Notes: generated by a model from the sequence alone, not told the origin. A stretch of DNA of 64,000 nt from Desulforegulaceae bacterium (GCA_034006035.1 JAVETN010000007.1:1-64000), one strand, 5' to 3'. Positions 26,672-36,602 are shown, counted from the first letter of the stretch. A program made the numbers and translations.

Positions 26672-27829
26672 ATGATCAATGATGTTAAATATTGGCAAAA
26701 AGTGGCAGAAGAAGAAAAGATACGGCGAGAGCAATCTGAAAAGGCTCTTGAGGAGATGCGTCACTTTCTCTTTGATTATTTTTATCTTCTGGGGCCTGAT
26801 CCCAAGAAAAACATGTCCATTGTCGTTAGCACTCTAGGGAAGGTTCTGGGTTCTGCAGTAGCACTCTATAATCGGATGGAAGCCGGTTCTCTTAAAACCT
26901 GGTGCATCGATAATGAGCCAGACGGATATCAGCGAGAAGATTCTCCTGATGGCCATATCTGTTACGACATGACTATTCGGCAGAATAATCACGTCTCTAA
27001 CCTGAAGGCAGTGAAAATAAACAACCTTGAGGGAACAAAATGGGAGAAGCTGGATTCAAATGTTTCTCAGTATGGTTTAAAGTCATATCTGGGTTTTCCT
27101 GTTACTCTTGAGGATAGGGTTGTTGGTTCACTTTGTGTTGTTGATACAAAGGAAAGAAATTTTTCAGAACTAGAGGTATATATTATTCAAGCTTTTGCTT
27201 CTGCTATTCGATTGGAGGAAGAGCGTCTGTTAACTCAGGAAAAATTGGCTTTAGCTGTTGTAGATTTAAAGGAAAAAAATAAAAAGATAGAACAACTCGC
27301 TTTAACTGATTCGTTAACTGAACTTCCTAATAGACGAGCTCTTATGTTATGTTTTAACAAAGAAATAGCTGATTTTCGCCGGAAGACTTTTGACAGTCCA
27401 GATCAGGGGGGTAAAGGGTTTTCTATTGCAATATGTGATATAGATAATTTTAAGACGATTAATGATACATATGGCCATAATTGTGGTGACTATGTTTTGC
27501 AAAATATCGCTAAAATATTAGAAAAAGGTATACGGCCGCAAGATAGTATCGGTCGCTGGGGTGGTGAAGAGTTTTTATTACTTTTCCCAAATACGGATGT
27601 GACAACTGTTGCCAATATTATTGAACGTCTGCGGCAAGATATTGCACAATTTTCTTTTACCTTTGAAGAACATTCTTTTCAGGTTACAATGACTTTTGGA
27701 ACGTCCACATTAGATGATATTAATATTACTATTGATTCGTGTGTTAGCGTAGCTGATGCCGCTCTTTATTTTGGGAAAAAGAATGGAAAAAATCAAGTCG
27801 TGGCTTCAGAAGAAACAAATGAAGTGTAG
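26672..27829 (+). CDS. Diguanylate cyclase with N-terminal GAF domain
   Basis: Makes the second messenger cyclic di-GMP from two GTP. I place the start at ATG 26672 (MINDVKYWQ), since the upstream ATG at 26630 lies right behind the transposase remnant. A coiled segment (5-30) leads into a GAF-type sensor (about 35-180), then a signalling helix and a GGDEF domain from about 210. The active site is RWGGEEFLLLFP (GGEEF at 297-301). RPQD, five residues before it, is an RxxD inhibitory I-site, so product feedback is likely. No membrane segment, hence cytosolic. It sits alone between two pseudogenes. Confidence 0.9.
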   Translation: MINDVKYWQKVAEEEKIRREQSEKALEEMRHFLFDYFYLLGPDPKKNMSIVVSTLGKVLGSAVALYNRMEAGSLKTWCIDNEPDGYQREDSPDGHICYDMTIRQNNHVSNLKAVKINNLEGTKWEKLDSNVSQYGLKSYLGFPVTLEDRVVGSLCVVDTKERNFSELEVYIIQAFASAIRLEEERLLTQEKLALAVVDLKEKNKKIEQLALTDSLTELPNRRALMLCFNKEIADFRRKTFDSPDQGGKGFSIAICDIDNFKTINDTYGHNCGDYVLQNIAKILEKGIRPQDSIGRWGGEEFLLLFPNTDVTTVANIIERLRQDIAQFSFTFEEHSFQVTMTFGTSTLDDINITIDSCVSVADAALYFGKKNGKNQVVASEETNEV

Positions 27830-27844
27830 GCTAGGCTGTTCAAA

Positions 27845-28095
27845 TTTATATTGTAATCCTGCTCGTTTGTAATTTCATTAAGAATTATTATATCTTTAAT
27901 GGTTTTTTTCATCAATAACAAAAATAGATCTTGCAAGAAGTCTAAGCTCCTCTATAGAAATTCCAAATGAGACATCTTTATGATCAATCGGAAAGGGTTG
28001 TTAGATTGTCAACGTTATTTGCTCCGCACCATCTTTTTTGAGCAAATGGAAGGCTTGTTGAAGTCTCACAAATAAATAGTTGGAAATTTCCTTGT
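27845..28095 (-). pseudogene. Thiol peroxidase (Tpx) remnant
   Basis: On the minus strand three pieces in shifting frames match the second half of Tpx, an atypical 2-Cys peroxiredoxin: SLPFAQKRWCGANNVDNLTT (with the resolving Cys), then DHKDVSFGISIEELRLLARS and IFVIDEKN, then ILNEITNEQDYN. The order is that of Tpx. At least two frameshifts separate the pieces, and the N-terminal half with the peroxidatic Cys is not found. It fills the otherwise empty 27830-28198 gap. Confidence 0.65.
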
Positions 28096-28198
28096 TACCC
28101 CTCAATTTTAAAATCTCTCAAGCTTTAATTTCCTTGACTAATTTTTTTTAGTAATAACTTTTTAGAGAAGGCTAAAAAAATTAAATAGCGGGAAAATT

Positions 28199-29773
28199 AT
28201 GCAAAATAAAATCAATATAAAAAATTCATTTGTAAATAAACTACCTGGTGATGCTGATTTATCAAACAAGCCAAGGCAGGTTTATAACTCATGCTTTTCC
28301 TATGTAAATCCCAAAAAACCTAAAAAACCAGAACTAGTTTTATATTCAAAAGAAACAGGAGAAATTATTGGGCTGAATGAAAATGATTGCAGGTCAAAGG
28401 ATTTTCTTGAAATATTTTCAGGTAAAAAAAATCTCAAAAATGCAAAACCATTTGCAATGAATTATGGAGGACATCAATTCGGCTCATGGGCAGGACAGCT
28501 TGGCGACGGACGAGCTATAAATATTGGAGAAATTAATTCTAATAATCAGAAATATTTTCTGCAGCTCAAGGGAGCAGGGCCTACACCTTACTCAAGAAGC
28601 GGAGATGGTTATGCTGTTTTAAGATCTTCTGTCAGGGAGTTCCTTTGCAGTGAAGCAATGCATTATCTTGGAATACCTACAACCAGAGCTTTATCTCTTG
28701 TACTTACTGGAAGTAGTGTTTTAAGAGATATGCTTTATGATGGAAATCCCAAATATGAGCCTGGGGCTATAGTTACAAGGGTATCTTCAACCTTTATAAG
28801 GTTTGGTAGTTTTGAAATTTTTGCTGCAAGGCAGGAGTATGAAATATTAAAACAACTTGCAGATTATACTATTGAAAATGATTTTCCTGATATTAAATCC
28901 AGTGGAAAGGAGAAATATCTTGAGTTTTTTTCAAGAGTTTTGAATCTTACTGCAGATCTTATTGTAAACTGGATGAGAGTAGGGTTTGTTCATGGTGTAA
29001 TGAATACTGATAATATGTCTGTCAATGGACTGACTATAGATTATGGTCCCTATGGCTGGCTTGAAGTTTATGATCCTGGCTGGACTCCAAATACAACAGA
29101 TGCACAATTTAAAAGATATGCTTTTGGAAACCAGCCTGAAATAGCTTTTTGGAATTTATCAATGTTTGCAAATGCACTTTATCCTCTGATCAATGAAGCC
29201 AAGCCCCTTGAGCTGGAACTTAATAAATTTCAGTCTTTATTTAATTCAAAATACCTTGAAATGATGTCTTCAAAACTTGGAATAGATGATTTTAAAAAAA
29301 ATGAAACAAAAAATCTAATCAATGAGTTAAATAAAGTTCTTACAATTGTTGAAACAGATATGACTATTTTTTTTAGAAAGCTTTCTGATCTTGATCCCTG
29401 GAAGGATTCAGAAATGAATTTTCAAATTTTAAAAGAAGCTTTTTATAATATTTCTGAATTTACGATTGATAAGAAAAAAATATTTTTAAGCTGGATTGAA
29501 AAATATTTAGAGATTTTAAAAAAAGAAAATAAACCACCCCATATAAGAAAAAAAGAAATGGATGTTGTAAATCCTTTTTATGTATTAAGAAATTATCTAG
29601 CCCATGAATCAGCACAAAGGGCTGAAAAAGGAGAATACAATTACTTAAATGATCTTTTTAATACTCTTAAAAGACCATATAAAGAACAACCCGGTAAAGA
29701 AAAATTTGCAGAAAAAATGCCTGAATGGGCAAGACATAAACCAGGGTGTTCAATGCTTTCATGTAGCTCCTGA
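28199..29773 (+). CDS. selO: Protein adenylyltransferase SelO (YdiU/UPF0061)
   Basis: A 524-residue pseudokinase-fold enzyme that moves AMP from ATP to Ser/Thr/Tyr residues of proteins; in known members it is tied to oxidative stress. Conserved stretches are NYGGHQFGSWAGQLGDGRA (from 88), LQLKGAGPTPYSRSGDG (from 121) with Lys124, and GFVHGVMNTDNMSVNGLTIDYGP with the metal-binding Asn/Asp. The C-terminal CSMLSCSS keeps the redox cysteines where animal SelO has selenocysteine. The ribosome binding site is poor (GCGGGAAAATT). It stands next to a thiol-peroxidase remnant. Confidence 0.95.
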   Translation: MQNKINIKNSFVNKLPGDADLSNKPRQVYNSCFSYVNPKKPKKPELVLYSKETGEIIGLNENDCRSKDFLEIFSGKKNLKNAKPFAMNYGGHQFGSWAGQLGDGRAINIGEINSNNQKYFLQLKGAGPTPYSRSGDGYAVLRSSVREFLCSEAMHYLGIPTTRALSLVLTGSSVLRDMLYDGNPKYEPGAIVTRVSSTFIRFGSFEIFAARQEYEILKQLADYTIENDFPDIKSSGKEKYLEFFSRVLNLTADLIVNWMRVGFVHGVMNTDNMSVNGLTIDYGPYGWLEVYDPGWTPNTTDAQFKRYAFGNQPEIAFWNLSMFANALYPLINEAKPLELELNKFQSLFNSKYLEMMSSKLGIDDFKKNETKNLINELNKVLTIVETDMTIFFRKLSDLDPWKDSEMNFQILKEAFYNISEFTIDKKKIFLSWIEKYLEILKKENKPPHIRKKEMDVVNPFYVLRNYLAHESAQRAEKGEYNYLNDLFNTLKRPYKEQPGKEKFAEKMPEWARHKPGCSMLSCSS

Positions 29774-29799
29774 TTAATAGTGGATGTAAAATCCAGTAT

Positions 29800-29840
29800 A
29801 AAAAACAAAAGCTCCCCAATATTTGAAAGGGGAGCTTAAA
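29800..29840 (-). terminator. Terminator after the UDP-sugar operon (bidirectional)
   Basis: AAGCTCCCC (29809-29817) pairs with GGGGAGCTT (29829-29837). On the minus strand a T-rich run (TTTTGTTTTT) follows, so it mainly ends the ugd transcript; it may also stop selO. Confidence 0.75.
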
Positions 29841-29886
29841 TTTGTAATAAAACTAAGATTTGAAAATATTTAGTTATAAAAGATTC

Positions 29887-31218
29887 TTATCTGCCTATTC
29901 CCGAATAATAAAATCCCATCTTTTTAAGCTCTTCAGGTTCGTAAAGATTTCTTCCATCAAAAACACAAGGGGTTTTTAGCATTTTTTTCAAGGCATGGAA
30001 GTCTGGCTGTCTAAAAGGCTTCCATTCTGTAACAAGAACAAGAGCGTTTGAATCTTTTACAGCGTCATATTGATGATCACAGAGTTTAATTAAGTTTTCA
30101 TCAAAATAATTTTTAGGAAATACATTTTTGGCTTCATTCATGGCAACAGGGTCATAAGCCTTGATTTTTGCACCTGATTTAATAAGGGAATTTATAAGTA
30201 CAACTGAAGAAGCTTCTCTCATGTCATCAGTTCCGGGCTTGAAAGAAAGACCCCAGATTCCAAAGGTTTTTCCTGAAAGGTCGCTACCGAATTTATCTGT
30301 AATTTTTTCAAAAAGTCTTTGTTTTTGGAGTTCGTTTCTTTTTTCAACAGCTTCAAGAACAAGGGGTTTAAAATCGTTTTTATTTGCCATTTTAACAAGA
30401 GCCTTAACATCCTTTGGAAAGCATGAGCCCCCGTATCCACAGCCTGGATAAATAAAATGATATCCTATTCTTTGGTCTGAGCCTATTCCTTTTCTTACGT
30501 TTTCAACATCTGCCCCAAGGATTTCACAAAGATTTGCAATTTCATTCATAAAAGAAATTTTTGTGGCAAGAAGTGAGTTTGCAGCATATTTTGTAAGCTC
30601 AGCATCCCTTACTCCCATCGTCATAATTTTATCTTTGCTTCTTGAAAACGGGGAATAAAGCTTGTTCATAATAGTTGCAGCTTTTTCAGACTCAGTTCCG
30701 ATTATTACCCTGTCAGGCTTCATGAAATCATTGATTGCAGCCCCTTCCTTTAAAAATTCAGGGTTGCTTACAACGTCAAATTCAATTTTTTTATTTCTTT
30801 TATCAAGTGTTTTTTGAATGGTTTTTCTTACTTTGTCTGCTGTTCCAACTGGTACCGTTGATTTGTCAACAATTACAGCGTAGTCTTCAAGGTTTTCGCC
30901 AATTTCTTCGGCAACTGATAAAACATATTGAAGATCAGCAGAACCGTCTTCTCCAGGAGGCGTTCCCACTGCAATAAAATAAATATCTGATTCTTTCATT
31001 GCATCTGGAAGGGAGGTTGTAAATTTTAAAAACCCCTGTTTTACAGAGCTTTCTACAAGATCTTCAAGGCCTGGCTCATAAATTGGTATAATCCCTTTAT
31101 TGAGATTTTCAATTTTTGTTTTATCAATATCAACACAATTAACATAATTACCCATCTGGGCAAAACAGGTTCCTGTTACAAGGCCTACATAACCTGTTCC
31201 AATAACTGTAATATCCAT
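29887..31218 (-). CDS. ugd: UDP-glucose 6-dehydrogenase
   Basis: A 443-residue cytosolic NAD-dependent enzyme that oxidises UDP-glucose to UDP-glucuronate in two steps. The N-terminal Rossmann fold is ITVIGTGYVGLVTGTCFA; the catalytic nucleophile is Cys266 in GYGGSCFPKDVKAL, with Lys210 in AELTKYAANS. The C-terminal UDP-binding domain is complete. GDP-mannose dehydrogenase is the main alternative in the family, but the adjacent glucuronate-type epimerase supports UDP-glucose. It follows the epimerase by 9 nt, so they are co-transcribed. Confidence 0.93.
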   Translation of the reverse strand: MDITVIGTGYVGLVTGTCFAQMGNYVNCVDIDKTKIENLNKGIIPIYEPGLEDLVESSVKQGFLKFTTSLPDAMKESDIYFIAVGTPPGEDGSADLQYVLSVAEEIGENLEDYAVIVDKSTVPVGTADKVRKTIQKTLDKRNKKIEFDVVSNPEFLKEGAAINDFMKPDRVIIGTESEKAATIMNKLYSPFSRSKDKIMTMGVRDAELTKYAANSLLATKISFMNEIANLCEILGADVENVRKGIGSDQRIGYHFIYPGCGYGGSCFPKDVKALVKMANKNDFKPLVLEAVEKRNELQKQRLFEKITDKFGSDLSGKTFGIWGLSFKPGTDDMREASSVVLINSLIKSGAKIKAYDPVAMNEAKNVFPKNYFDENLIKLCDHQYDAVKDSNALVLVTEWKPFRQPDFHALKKMLKTPCVFDGRNLYEPEELKKMGFYYSGIGR

Positions 31219-31227
31219 ATTTTTTCC

Positions 31228-32235
31228 TTATACTTTGTAATAATCTTTGTACCAGTTTATAAAATTTCTTACCCCGTCTTTTACATTTGTGTCGGGTTTG
31301 AATCCTGTATCTTTGATAAGATTATCAACATTGGCCCAGGTGGCAGGGACATCTCCTGGCTGGAGGGGAAGAAATTCTTTTTTTGCCTTTATTTTAAGTT
31401 CATCTTCTATTGCTTCGATAAATTCCATTAAAGTAACTGTGTTATTGTTTCCAATATTGTAAATTTTATAGGGAACTTTTCCGCATGATGGATCAGGGTT
31501 TTGAGCTGACCAGTTTGGATCAGGTTTTGGAATGTTTTCCATTACCCTTGAAACTCCTTCAACAATGTCATCTATATAGGTAAAGTCTCTTTTCATTTCT
31601 CCGTTGTTAAAAACTTTAATAGGTTTGTTTTCTAAAATTGCTTTTGTGAAAAGAAATAATGCCATATCAGGTCTTCCCCAGGGACCATAAACAGTAAAAA
31701 ATCTAAGTCCTGTTGTTGGAAGATCATAAAGATAACTATAGGTGTGTGCCATAAGTTCATTTGCTTTTTTTGAAGCGGCATAAAGACTTATTGGATGATC
31801 AACATTATTGTGAACTGAAAATGGCATGTTTTCATTAAGTCCGTAAACTGAGCTGCTTGAAGCAAAAACAAGATGTTTTACTTTTGAGTGGCGGCATCCT
31901 TCAAGAATATTTCCAAATCCAACCATATTTGTATCAACATAGGATGCTGGATTTTCAATGCTGTACCTTACACCTGCCTGGGCAGCAAGGTTTATTACAT
32001 AATCAAAACTGTTTTTTTCAAACAGCTCCTTCATTTCTTCTCTGTTTGAAATATCAAGAAGCTCAAATTTAAAATTTTTGTTTGATTCAAGACGCTTTAA
32101 TCTGTCTTTTTTTAAGTTTACATCATAATAGTCATTTAAATTATCAATGCCTATAACTTCATAGTTATTTTCAAGAAGTTTTTTTGCAAGGGTTGAACCT
32201 ATAAATCCGGCTGCACCTGTTATCATTACTTTCAT
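31228..32235 (-). CDS. NAD-dependent epimerase, probably UDP-glucuronate 4-epimerase
   Basis: A 335-residue extended short-chain dehydrogenase with [15 protein letters not shown] at the N-terminus, FASSSSVYG and the catalytic Tyr152-x3-Lys156 ([20 protein letters not shown]). The stretch [20 protein letters not shown] is typical of CapI/LspL-like UDP-glucuronate 4-epimerases that give UDP-galacturonate. The gene lies between kdsB and ugd, so Ugd would make its substrate. Product use in LPS or capsule is inferred. Confidence 0.9.
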   Translation of the reverse strand: MKVMITGAAGFIGSTLAKKLLENNYEVIGIDNLNDYYDVNLKKDRLKRLESNKNFKFELLDISNREEMKELFEKNSFDYVINLAAQAGVRYSIENPASYVDTNMVGFGNILEGCRHSKVKHLVFASSSSVYGLNENMPFSVHNNVDHPISLYAASKKANELMAHTYSYLYDLPTTGLRFFTVYGPWGRPDMALFLFTKAILENKPIKVFNNGEMKRDFTYIDDIVEGVSRVMENIPKPDPNWSAQNPDPSCGKVPYKIYNIGNNNTVTLMEFIEAIEDELKIKAKKEFLPLQPGDVPATWANVDNLIKDTGFKPDTNVKDGVRNFINWYKDYYKV

Positions 32236-32276
32236 AGCTCATCTCCGATGAATTTTTAGGATATTCAAAATTGTTT

Positions 32277-33023
32277 TTAATTATCAAAGTTGTTTTTTTT
32301 CAGCAAGGTTTCAATTTTTTCAATGTCTGACTCAAGGTCAACTTCAGGAGAATCATGCTCTGTAATTACTATATCTATATCGTAACCGTATTCAAGAGCC
32401 CTTAACTGCTCAAGTTTTTCAATTTCTTCCAGATCGGATGTTGGAAGGGAAGTGAATGTTTTTAAAAAGGATTTTTTATAAGCATAAAGACCTAGATGCT
32501 TATAGTAATAATCTGTGTCTTTGTCCCTTGGATAGGGAATGGTGGCCCTTGAAAAATAAAGGGCTTTTCCTTTTTTTGAAAAAACCACTTTAACATCTTT
32601 TGGATCGGTTATTTCATTTTTATTTTTTATTTTATAGGCAAGGGTAGACATTAAAGCTGAAGAACCTTCTAAAAATGGGATTATAACCTGCTCAATTGAG
32701 TTTGAGTGAACAAGGGGCTGGTCTCCTTGGACATTTATAATTATATCCTCTTCACCCAGGTTTAAAATTTCAGCAGCTTCAGAAACCCTGTCTGTACCTG
32801 ACTTGTGTTTTTTTGAGGTCATTATTGAAGGAAGATTGATGGACTTGCAAAAACTTTCAATTCTTTCATCATCTGTTGCTACATAAATTTCATTGATGTT
32901 TTCTGCTTTTTGGCATCTTTGGTAAACATGCTCAATTACAGGTTTTCCTAAAATTTTTATTAAAGGCTTGCCTCCAAGCCTTGTAGAGTCGTATCTTGCA
33001 GGAATGATAATTACTTTTTTCAT
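32277..33023 (-). CDS. kdsB: 3-deoxy-manno-octulosonate cytidylyltransferase
   Basis: A 248-residue enzyme that activates KDO with CTP to CMP-KDO for lipid A/inner-core LPS assembly. Family marks: VIIIPARYDSTRLGGKPL at the N-terminus, INVQGDQPLV, KVVFSKKGKALYFSRATIPY and the C-terminal EKLEQLRALEYGYDI. First gene of the kdsB-epimerase-ugd run (41 nt before the epimerase). It shows that the host makes LPS. Confidence 0.96.
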   Translation of the reverse strand: MKKVIIIPARYDSTRLGGKPLIKILGKPVIEHVYQRCQKAENINEIYVATDDERIESFCKSINLPSIMTSKKHKSGTDRVSEAAEILNLGEEDIIINVQGDQPLVHSNSIEQVIIPFLEGSSALMSTLAYKIKNKNEITDPKDVKVVFSKKGKALYFSRATIPYPRDKDTDYYYKHLGLYAYKKSFLKTFTSLPTSDLEEIEKLEQLRALEYGYDIDIVITEHDSPEVDLESDIEKIETLLKKNNFDN

Positions 33024-33217
33024 TAACCAGGCTCCATTTTATGGGCAAAAAATTGTTTTTCCGGTTTCTTAAACATTTAAAGAAACAATCATATCCATAT
33101 TCAGTGGTTGTCAATTGGAAAGATTGTTTCTTTTATATAATTTTGGTCAAGATTTGAATCTTTTTTTCTAAGTATTTCCTCAAATTTATTTTACAAGGAT
33201 TTTGTCTTTAAAAAAGC

Positions 33218-34417
33218 TTATCCTTTTAAAGAACCAAGTGGGTAAAGTTTGTAAAGTACAGTTACAAGATCTTTTTGAAGCTCAATTACTTCATCAATGT
33301 TTTTGTATGCTCCCGGAGATTCACTTAAATCAATTTTTCCCCTTAGTCTTCCTCTTTTAATTTTTTGAAACGGTCTATGGTAAACTCCTCTCATTTTTCT
33401 TTTAGAAGTTTCTAAGTCAAGGATTCTGCAAGCTTCATTTCTTCCCATTTTTCTTCCTGCCCCGTGGGAACAGGACATAAATGAGTCTTCATTCCCAAGG
33501 CCCTGGACAATGTATGAAGGAGTTCCCATTGATCCTGGTATTATCCCTTTTTCATTTATTTTTGCTGAAGTTGCACCTTTTCTATGGATAAAAACATCTG
33601 TATTGAAATGTCTTTCCAGGGCTGCGTAGTTATGGTGAATATTGATTTCTTCTGTAAAATTGCAGGGAACCAGATCTGAAAGGGTGTTTTTAAAAACAAT
33701 CATCATTTGTCTTCTGTTTTCTGCTGCAAAATTAAGGGCAAAGGTCATATCCCTGAAATATGCTTTTCCATCTGTAGAGTCATATTTAAGCCCAGCCAGT
33801 TCATTGGTTGGGAGGTTTATTTTGTTTGTTGAACAAAACTTTATTGCTTTAGAATGATAGTGTTCTGCTATTGTTTTTCCCAGGTTTCTTGAACCTGAAT
33901 GAAGCATAAGCCATGCAAAGCCTTCTTCATCTTTTTGAAGCTCTATAAAATGGTTCCCTCCTCCAAGAGTTCCAAGACTTTTTCTGGCACGGTCAAAACT
34001 TTTTTTAGAGTACCATCCTGGCTTGCCTGAGGAAAAATCGTCTAAAAACTTATCAAACCCTTCCCAGGACTGATTTGAGCCATGGACTGAAAATCCCAGG
34101 GGAATCTTTTGTTCAAGGCGGGTAAACAATATTTTTATAATTTCAGGAGTTAATTTTTCAGCTAAGATATCTGTTTTTACTGCAGACATTCCGCATCCGA
34201 TATCAACTCCAACCGCATTGGGAACAACAAAGTTTTTAAAAGCAGCAACACAGCCGATAGGCATTCCAAACCCCAGATGGCAGTCAGGCATCAGAGCTAT
34301 ATGATGAAAAGCAAAAGGAAGGTTTGAAACATTTTTTGCCTGGTTAAGTGCTTGTTCTTCCAAATCCGCACACCATGAATAAATTGGGAGTTTATTTTCA
34401 TCTATTATCCATTCCAT
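33218..34417 (-). CDS. rtcB: RtcB family RNA-splicing ligase
   Basis: Joins RNA 2',3'-cyclic phosphate or 3'-phosphate ends to 5'-OH ends using GTP and Mn2+. Metal and guanylation parts are present: PDCHLGFGMPIGCV, VGVDIGCGMSAV, LGGGNHFIEL, HSGSRNLGK and SCSHGAGRKMGR with the guanylated His region. I take ATG 34417 (MEWIIDENKLP), preceded by AAGGAAAA; a start 14 codons upstream has no support. Length about 399 aa is that of bacterial RtcB. No archease or rtcA gene is adjacent, so its role in RNA repair here is inferred from the family. Confidence 0.93.
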   Translation of the reverse strand: MEWIIDENKLPIYSWCADLEEQALNQAKNVSNLPFAFHHIALMPDCHLGFGMPIGCVAAFKNFVVPNAVGVDIGCGMSAVKTDILAEKLTPEIIKILFTRLEQKIPLGFSVHGSNQSWEGFDKFLDDFSSGKPGWYSKKSFDRARKSLGTLGGGNHFIELQKDEEGFAWLMLHSGSRNLGKTIAEHYHSKAIKFCSTNKINLPTNELAGLKYDSTDGKAYFRDMTFALNFAAENRRQMMIVFKNTLSDLVPCNFTEEINIHHNYAALERHFNTDVFIHRKGATSAKINEKGIIPGSMGTPSYIVQGLGNEDSFMSCSHGAGRKMGRNEACRILDLETSKRKMRGVYHRPFQKIKRGRLRGKIDLSESPGAYKNIDEVIELQKDLVTVLYKLYPLGSLKG

Positions 34418-34548
34418 TGATTTTCCTTTTTCATAAAAATTAAACAAAAAATTGTACACATAAGTTTAGTTTTTTCAAATTCAGTTTGTTAATATTTGCA
34501 CCTGAATTTAGGTTGTTTGGAGTTGTAAATCTCTAGCTCCTGAAAATA

Positions 34549-35565
34549 TTAGAAAGCACTTGGAGTTTTACTTTTGTTTTGAGCAGCTTTTTCAAGCATG
34601 GTTTTTGTATTTTCAGGATAATCTGAAATTTCAAGGTAATTGTTTTTTACAGCATTATTTACAAGCTCCCGGCCTTTTTGGGTTCTTATTATAAGGGTGT
34701 TAAAGTTTTTATCAGTTTCGCAGTCACCAACTGAAATGTCAGAGTATTTCCCTGTAAGATCTGTGCAGGAAGCACATCCTTTTCTTATGAATTTTCTTAT
34801 TTCATCAATGTTTAATTCAGCAGTTGAATTGTCGTTAAGTTCAAAAAAGATTTTGTTTTTATTTGAAGGATTAATAAAACAGCTTTTTATTTCCTTATTC
34901 TTGAAGTTTTTTTTAAGATAATTTGAATATTTTTCTGGATTAAGTGACCAGGTGCAAAAAAGGCTTATTTTTATTTCAGGTAAAAAAGGTTTTTGAAAAT
35001 TTTTGTCCAAAGTTTCAAACTTTGCAAGAGAAAGAATCTGGCAGGGCAGACCTGTGAAAGAATAGTTTTTTTCTTTTGACAGATTTACAAGGCCAAGAGG
35101 TGAAGAAGAGCAATAGTTTGTTTTGGAAAAGTTTATAATTTCCTCTTCTGATTCTGCAAAAAAAGGAAATGGGCTTAAATCTTTCTTGGTCTTTGTCATA
35201 AGAATTTTTTTGGAAACTTTAGATTTTAAAATAAAGCAGTTCAAGGCTGTAATTGTTTTTTTCGCTGAGAATAAGTTTTCAAATCTTTTTCCTGATTTTG
35301 ATTTGTAGATTTTCAAAACATTTCCCATATAAGATGTTTGATTTTCAGGAGAAGTGTTTTTTGTCAGGCTTTTAGTGTCTGCGATTGTTTTCGGGCATAC
35401 AAGATCGCATTTGCCTCCTGAGTTATTACAATTAAAAATTCTTACTGCATTATTTTTGTTAAGCTTTCTATATGGGCAGATATTTATGCAGGCTCCACAT
35501 CCAATGCAGTTAAAATTTTCAATCACTTCTTTTGAAGTTTTATATAGATTGTTTGTTGAGTTCAT
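34549..35565 (-). CDS. FrhB-like 4Fe-4S ferredoxin protein (coenzyme F420 hydrogenase/dehydrogenase beta family)
   Basis: A 338-residue cytosolic iron-sulfur protein. An N-terminal cluster motif NCIGCGACINICPYRK (about 19-33) is followed by CDLVCPK, and the rest fits the FrhB/FdhB domain, with a further Cys pair in KGCASCTDLTGKYSDISVGD. Family members carry FAD and pass electrons between ferredoxin and another carrier; some act in polysaccharide pyruvyl-type clusters. The partner is not adjacent, and the ribosome binding site is weak. Exact reaction unknown. Confidence 0.8.
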   Translation of the reverse strand: MNSTNNLYKTSKEVIENFNCIGCGACINICPYRKLNKNNAVRIFNCNNSGGKCDLVCPKTIADTKSLTKNTSPENQTSYMGNVLKIYKSKSGKRFENLFSAKKTITALNCFILKSKVSKKILMTKTKKDLSPFPFFAESEEEIINFSKTNYCSSSPLGLVNLSKEKNYSFTGLPCQILSLAKFETLDKNFQKPFLPEIKISLFCTWSLNPEKYSNYLKKNFKNKEIKSCFINPSNKNKIFFELNDNSTAELNIDEIRKFIRKGCASCTDLTGKYSDISVGDCETDKNFNTLIIRTQKGRELVNNAVKNNYLEISDYPENTKTMLEKAAQNKSKTPSAF

Positions 35566-35739
35566 TTAAAAGGCCTGTTTGTATTTTTAAGTGTATTTGC
35601 TGATAAAGCATAACTTTAATTGAGTTTTAAATCAATAGGCCTGATAAAGACGAAAAAAAATGGAGGATTTAAAGTTTTAAAACAAACCCGGATATAAATT
35701 GAAATTTGACTTTGAAAGGAAGTTTAGTTTTAAGATAAA

Positions 35740-35766
35740 AAAGAGTGCTTTTAAAAAGCACTCTTT
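35740..35766 (-). terminator. Terminator after mrp
   Basis: AAAGAGTGCTT (35740-35750) pairs with AAGCACTCTTT (35756-35766), starting 6 nt past the mrp stop, with T-rich sequence on the minus strand. Confidence 0.75.
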
Positions 35767-35771
35767 AAATT

Positions 35772-36602
35772 TTAAAGGCTGGACAAAATTTGCTCTGCAC
35801 AAGCTTCAAGAGCCTGGGTGTAACTATTTGTTTTGTCTTTGGTAATCACAGGATTTCCGCTGTCTCCTGAATTTAGAACTTCAGCATTATAGGGAAGGGT
35901 GCCAAGGAATTTTATTCCCATATCAAAAGCTGTTTGTTTTCCTCCCCCTTTTTTAAAAATTGCTATTTCTTCACTACAATGGGGACATTGAAAAGGGCCC
36001 ATGTTTTCAAGAAGACCAAGAATTTCCATTTTAACTGTTTTGCAGAAATTTATGGATTTTCTCACGTCAGAAAGGGCAACATCTTGGGGTGTTGTAACCA
36101 CAATAGCTTTTGAATCAGGAATAGTCTGAATTATTGTAAGAGGCTCGTCACCTGTTCCAGGAGGAGCATCTACAATAAGAAAATCAAGCTCTCCCCAGTC
36201 AACAGTTGTGATAAACTGCTGAATCATTCCTGATTTTGCAGGACCTCTCCAGATAACTGCTTGATCTGCTTCTCTCATAAAAGACTGCATGGAAACTATT
36301 TTTAAGTTTTCTCCATAGGTTGCAGGCTTTGCAAGTTGTTTTTCAGTATCAATTTCAAGAAGGCCGGTTATTCCCATAATCTTAGCTATACTTGGGCCGT
36401 GGACATCAATATCCATCAAACCTACTTTAAAACCTTTTTCTGCAAGAAGCACAGCAAGGTTTGCGGCAACAGAACTTTTACCAACACCTCCCTTGCCGCT
36501 CATTACAAGCAACTTATTTTTTATTTTGCCAAGAATTTGATCCATCTGCTCTTTTTTTTCATCTTTTTTCTCAGGCATTTTACTTTGAATTTGACTTGCC
36601 AT
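35772..36602 (-). CDS. mrp: Mrp/NBP35 family Fe-S cluster carrier ATPase
   Basis: A 276-residue deviant-Walker P-loop ATPase that assembles and hands over Fe-S clusters (ApbC/NBP35 family). The P-loop is MSGKGGVGKSSVAANLAVLL; DAPPGTGDEPL is the conserved switch. The CPHC pair in GPFQCPHCSEE binds the cluster at the dimer interface. Ribosome binding site GGAGGAG. It is 82 nt downstream of the small lipoprotein gene and closes the rpoH-lipoprotein run, with a terminator just behind. Confidence 0.93.
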   Translation of the reverse strand: MASQIQSKMPEKKDEKKEQMDQILGKIKNKLLVMSGKGGVGKSSVAANLAVLLAEKGFKVGLMDIDVHGPSIAKIMGITGLLEIDTEKQLAKPATYGENLKIVSMQSFMREADQAVIWRGPAKSGMIQQFITTVDWGELDFLIVDAPPGTGDEPLTIIQTIPDSKAIVVTTPQDVALSDVRKSINFCKTVKMEILGLLENMGPFQCPHCSEEIAIFKKGGGKQTAFDMGIKFLGTLPYNAEVLNSGDSGNPVITKDKTNSYTQALEACAEQILSSL

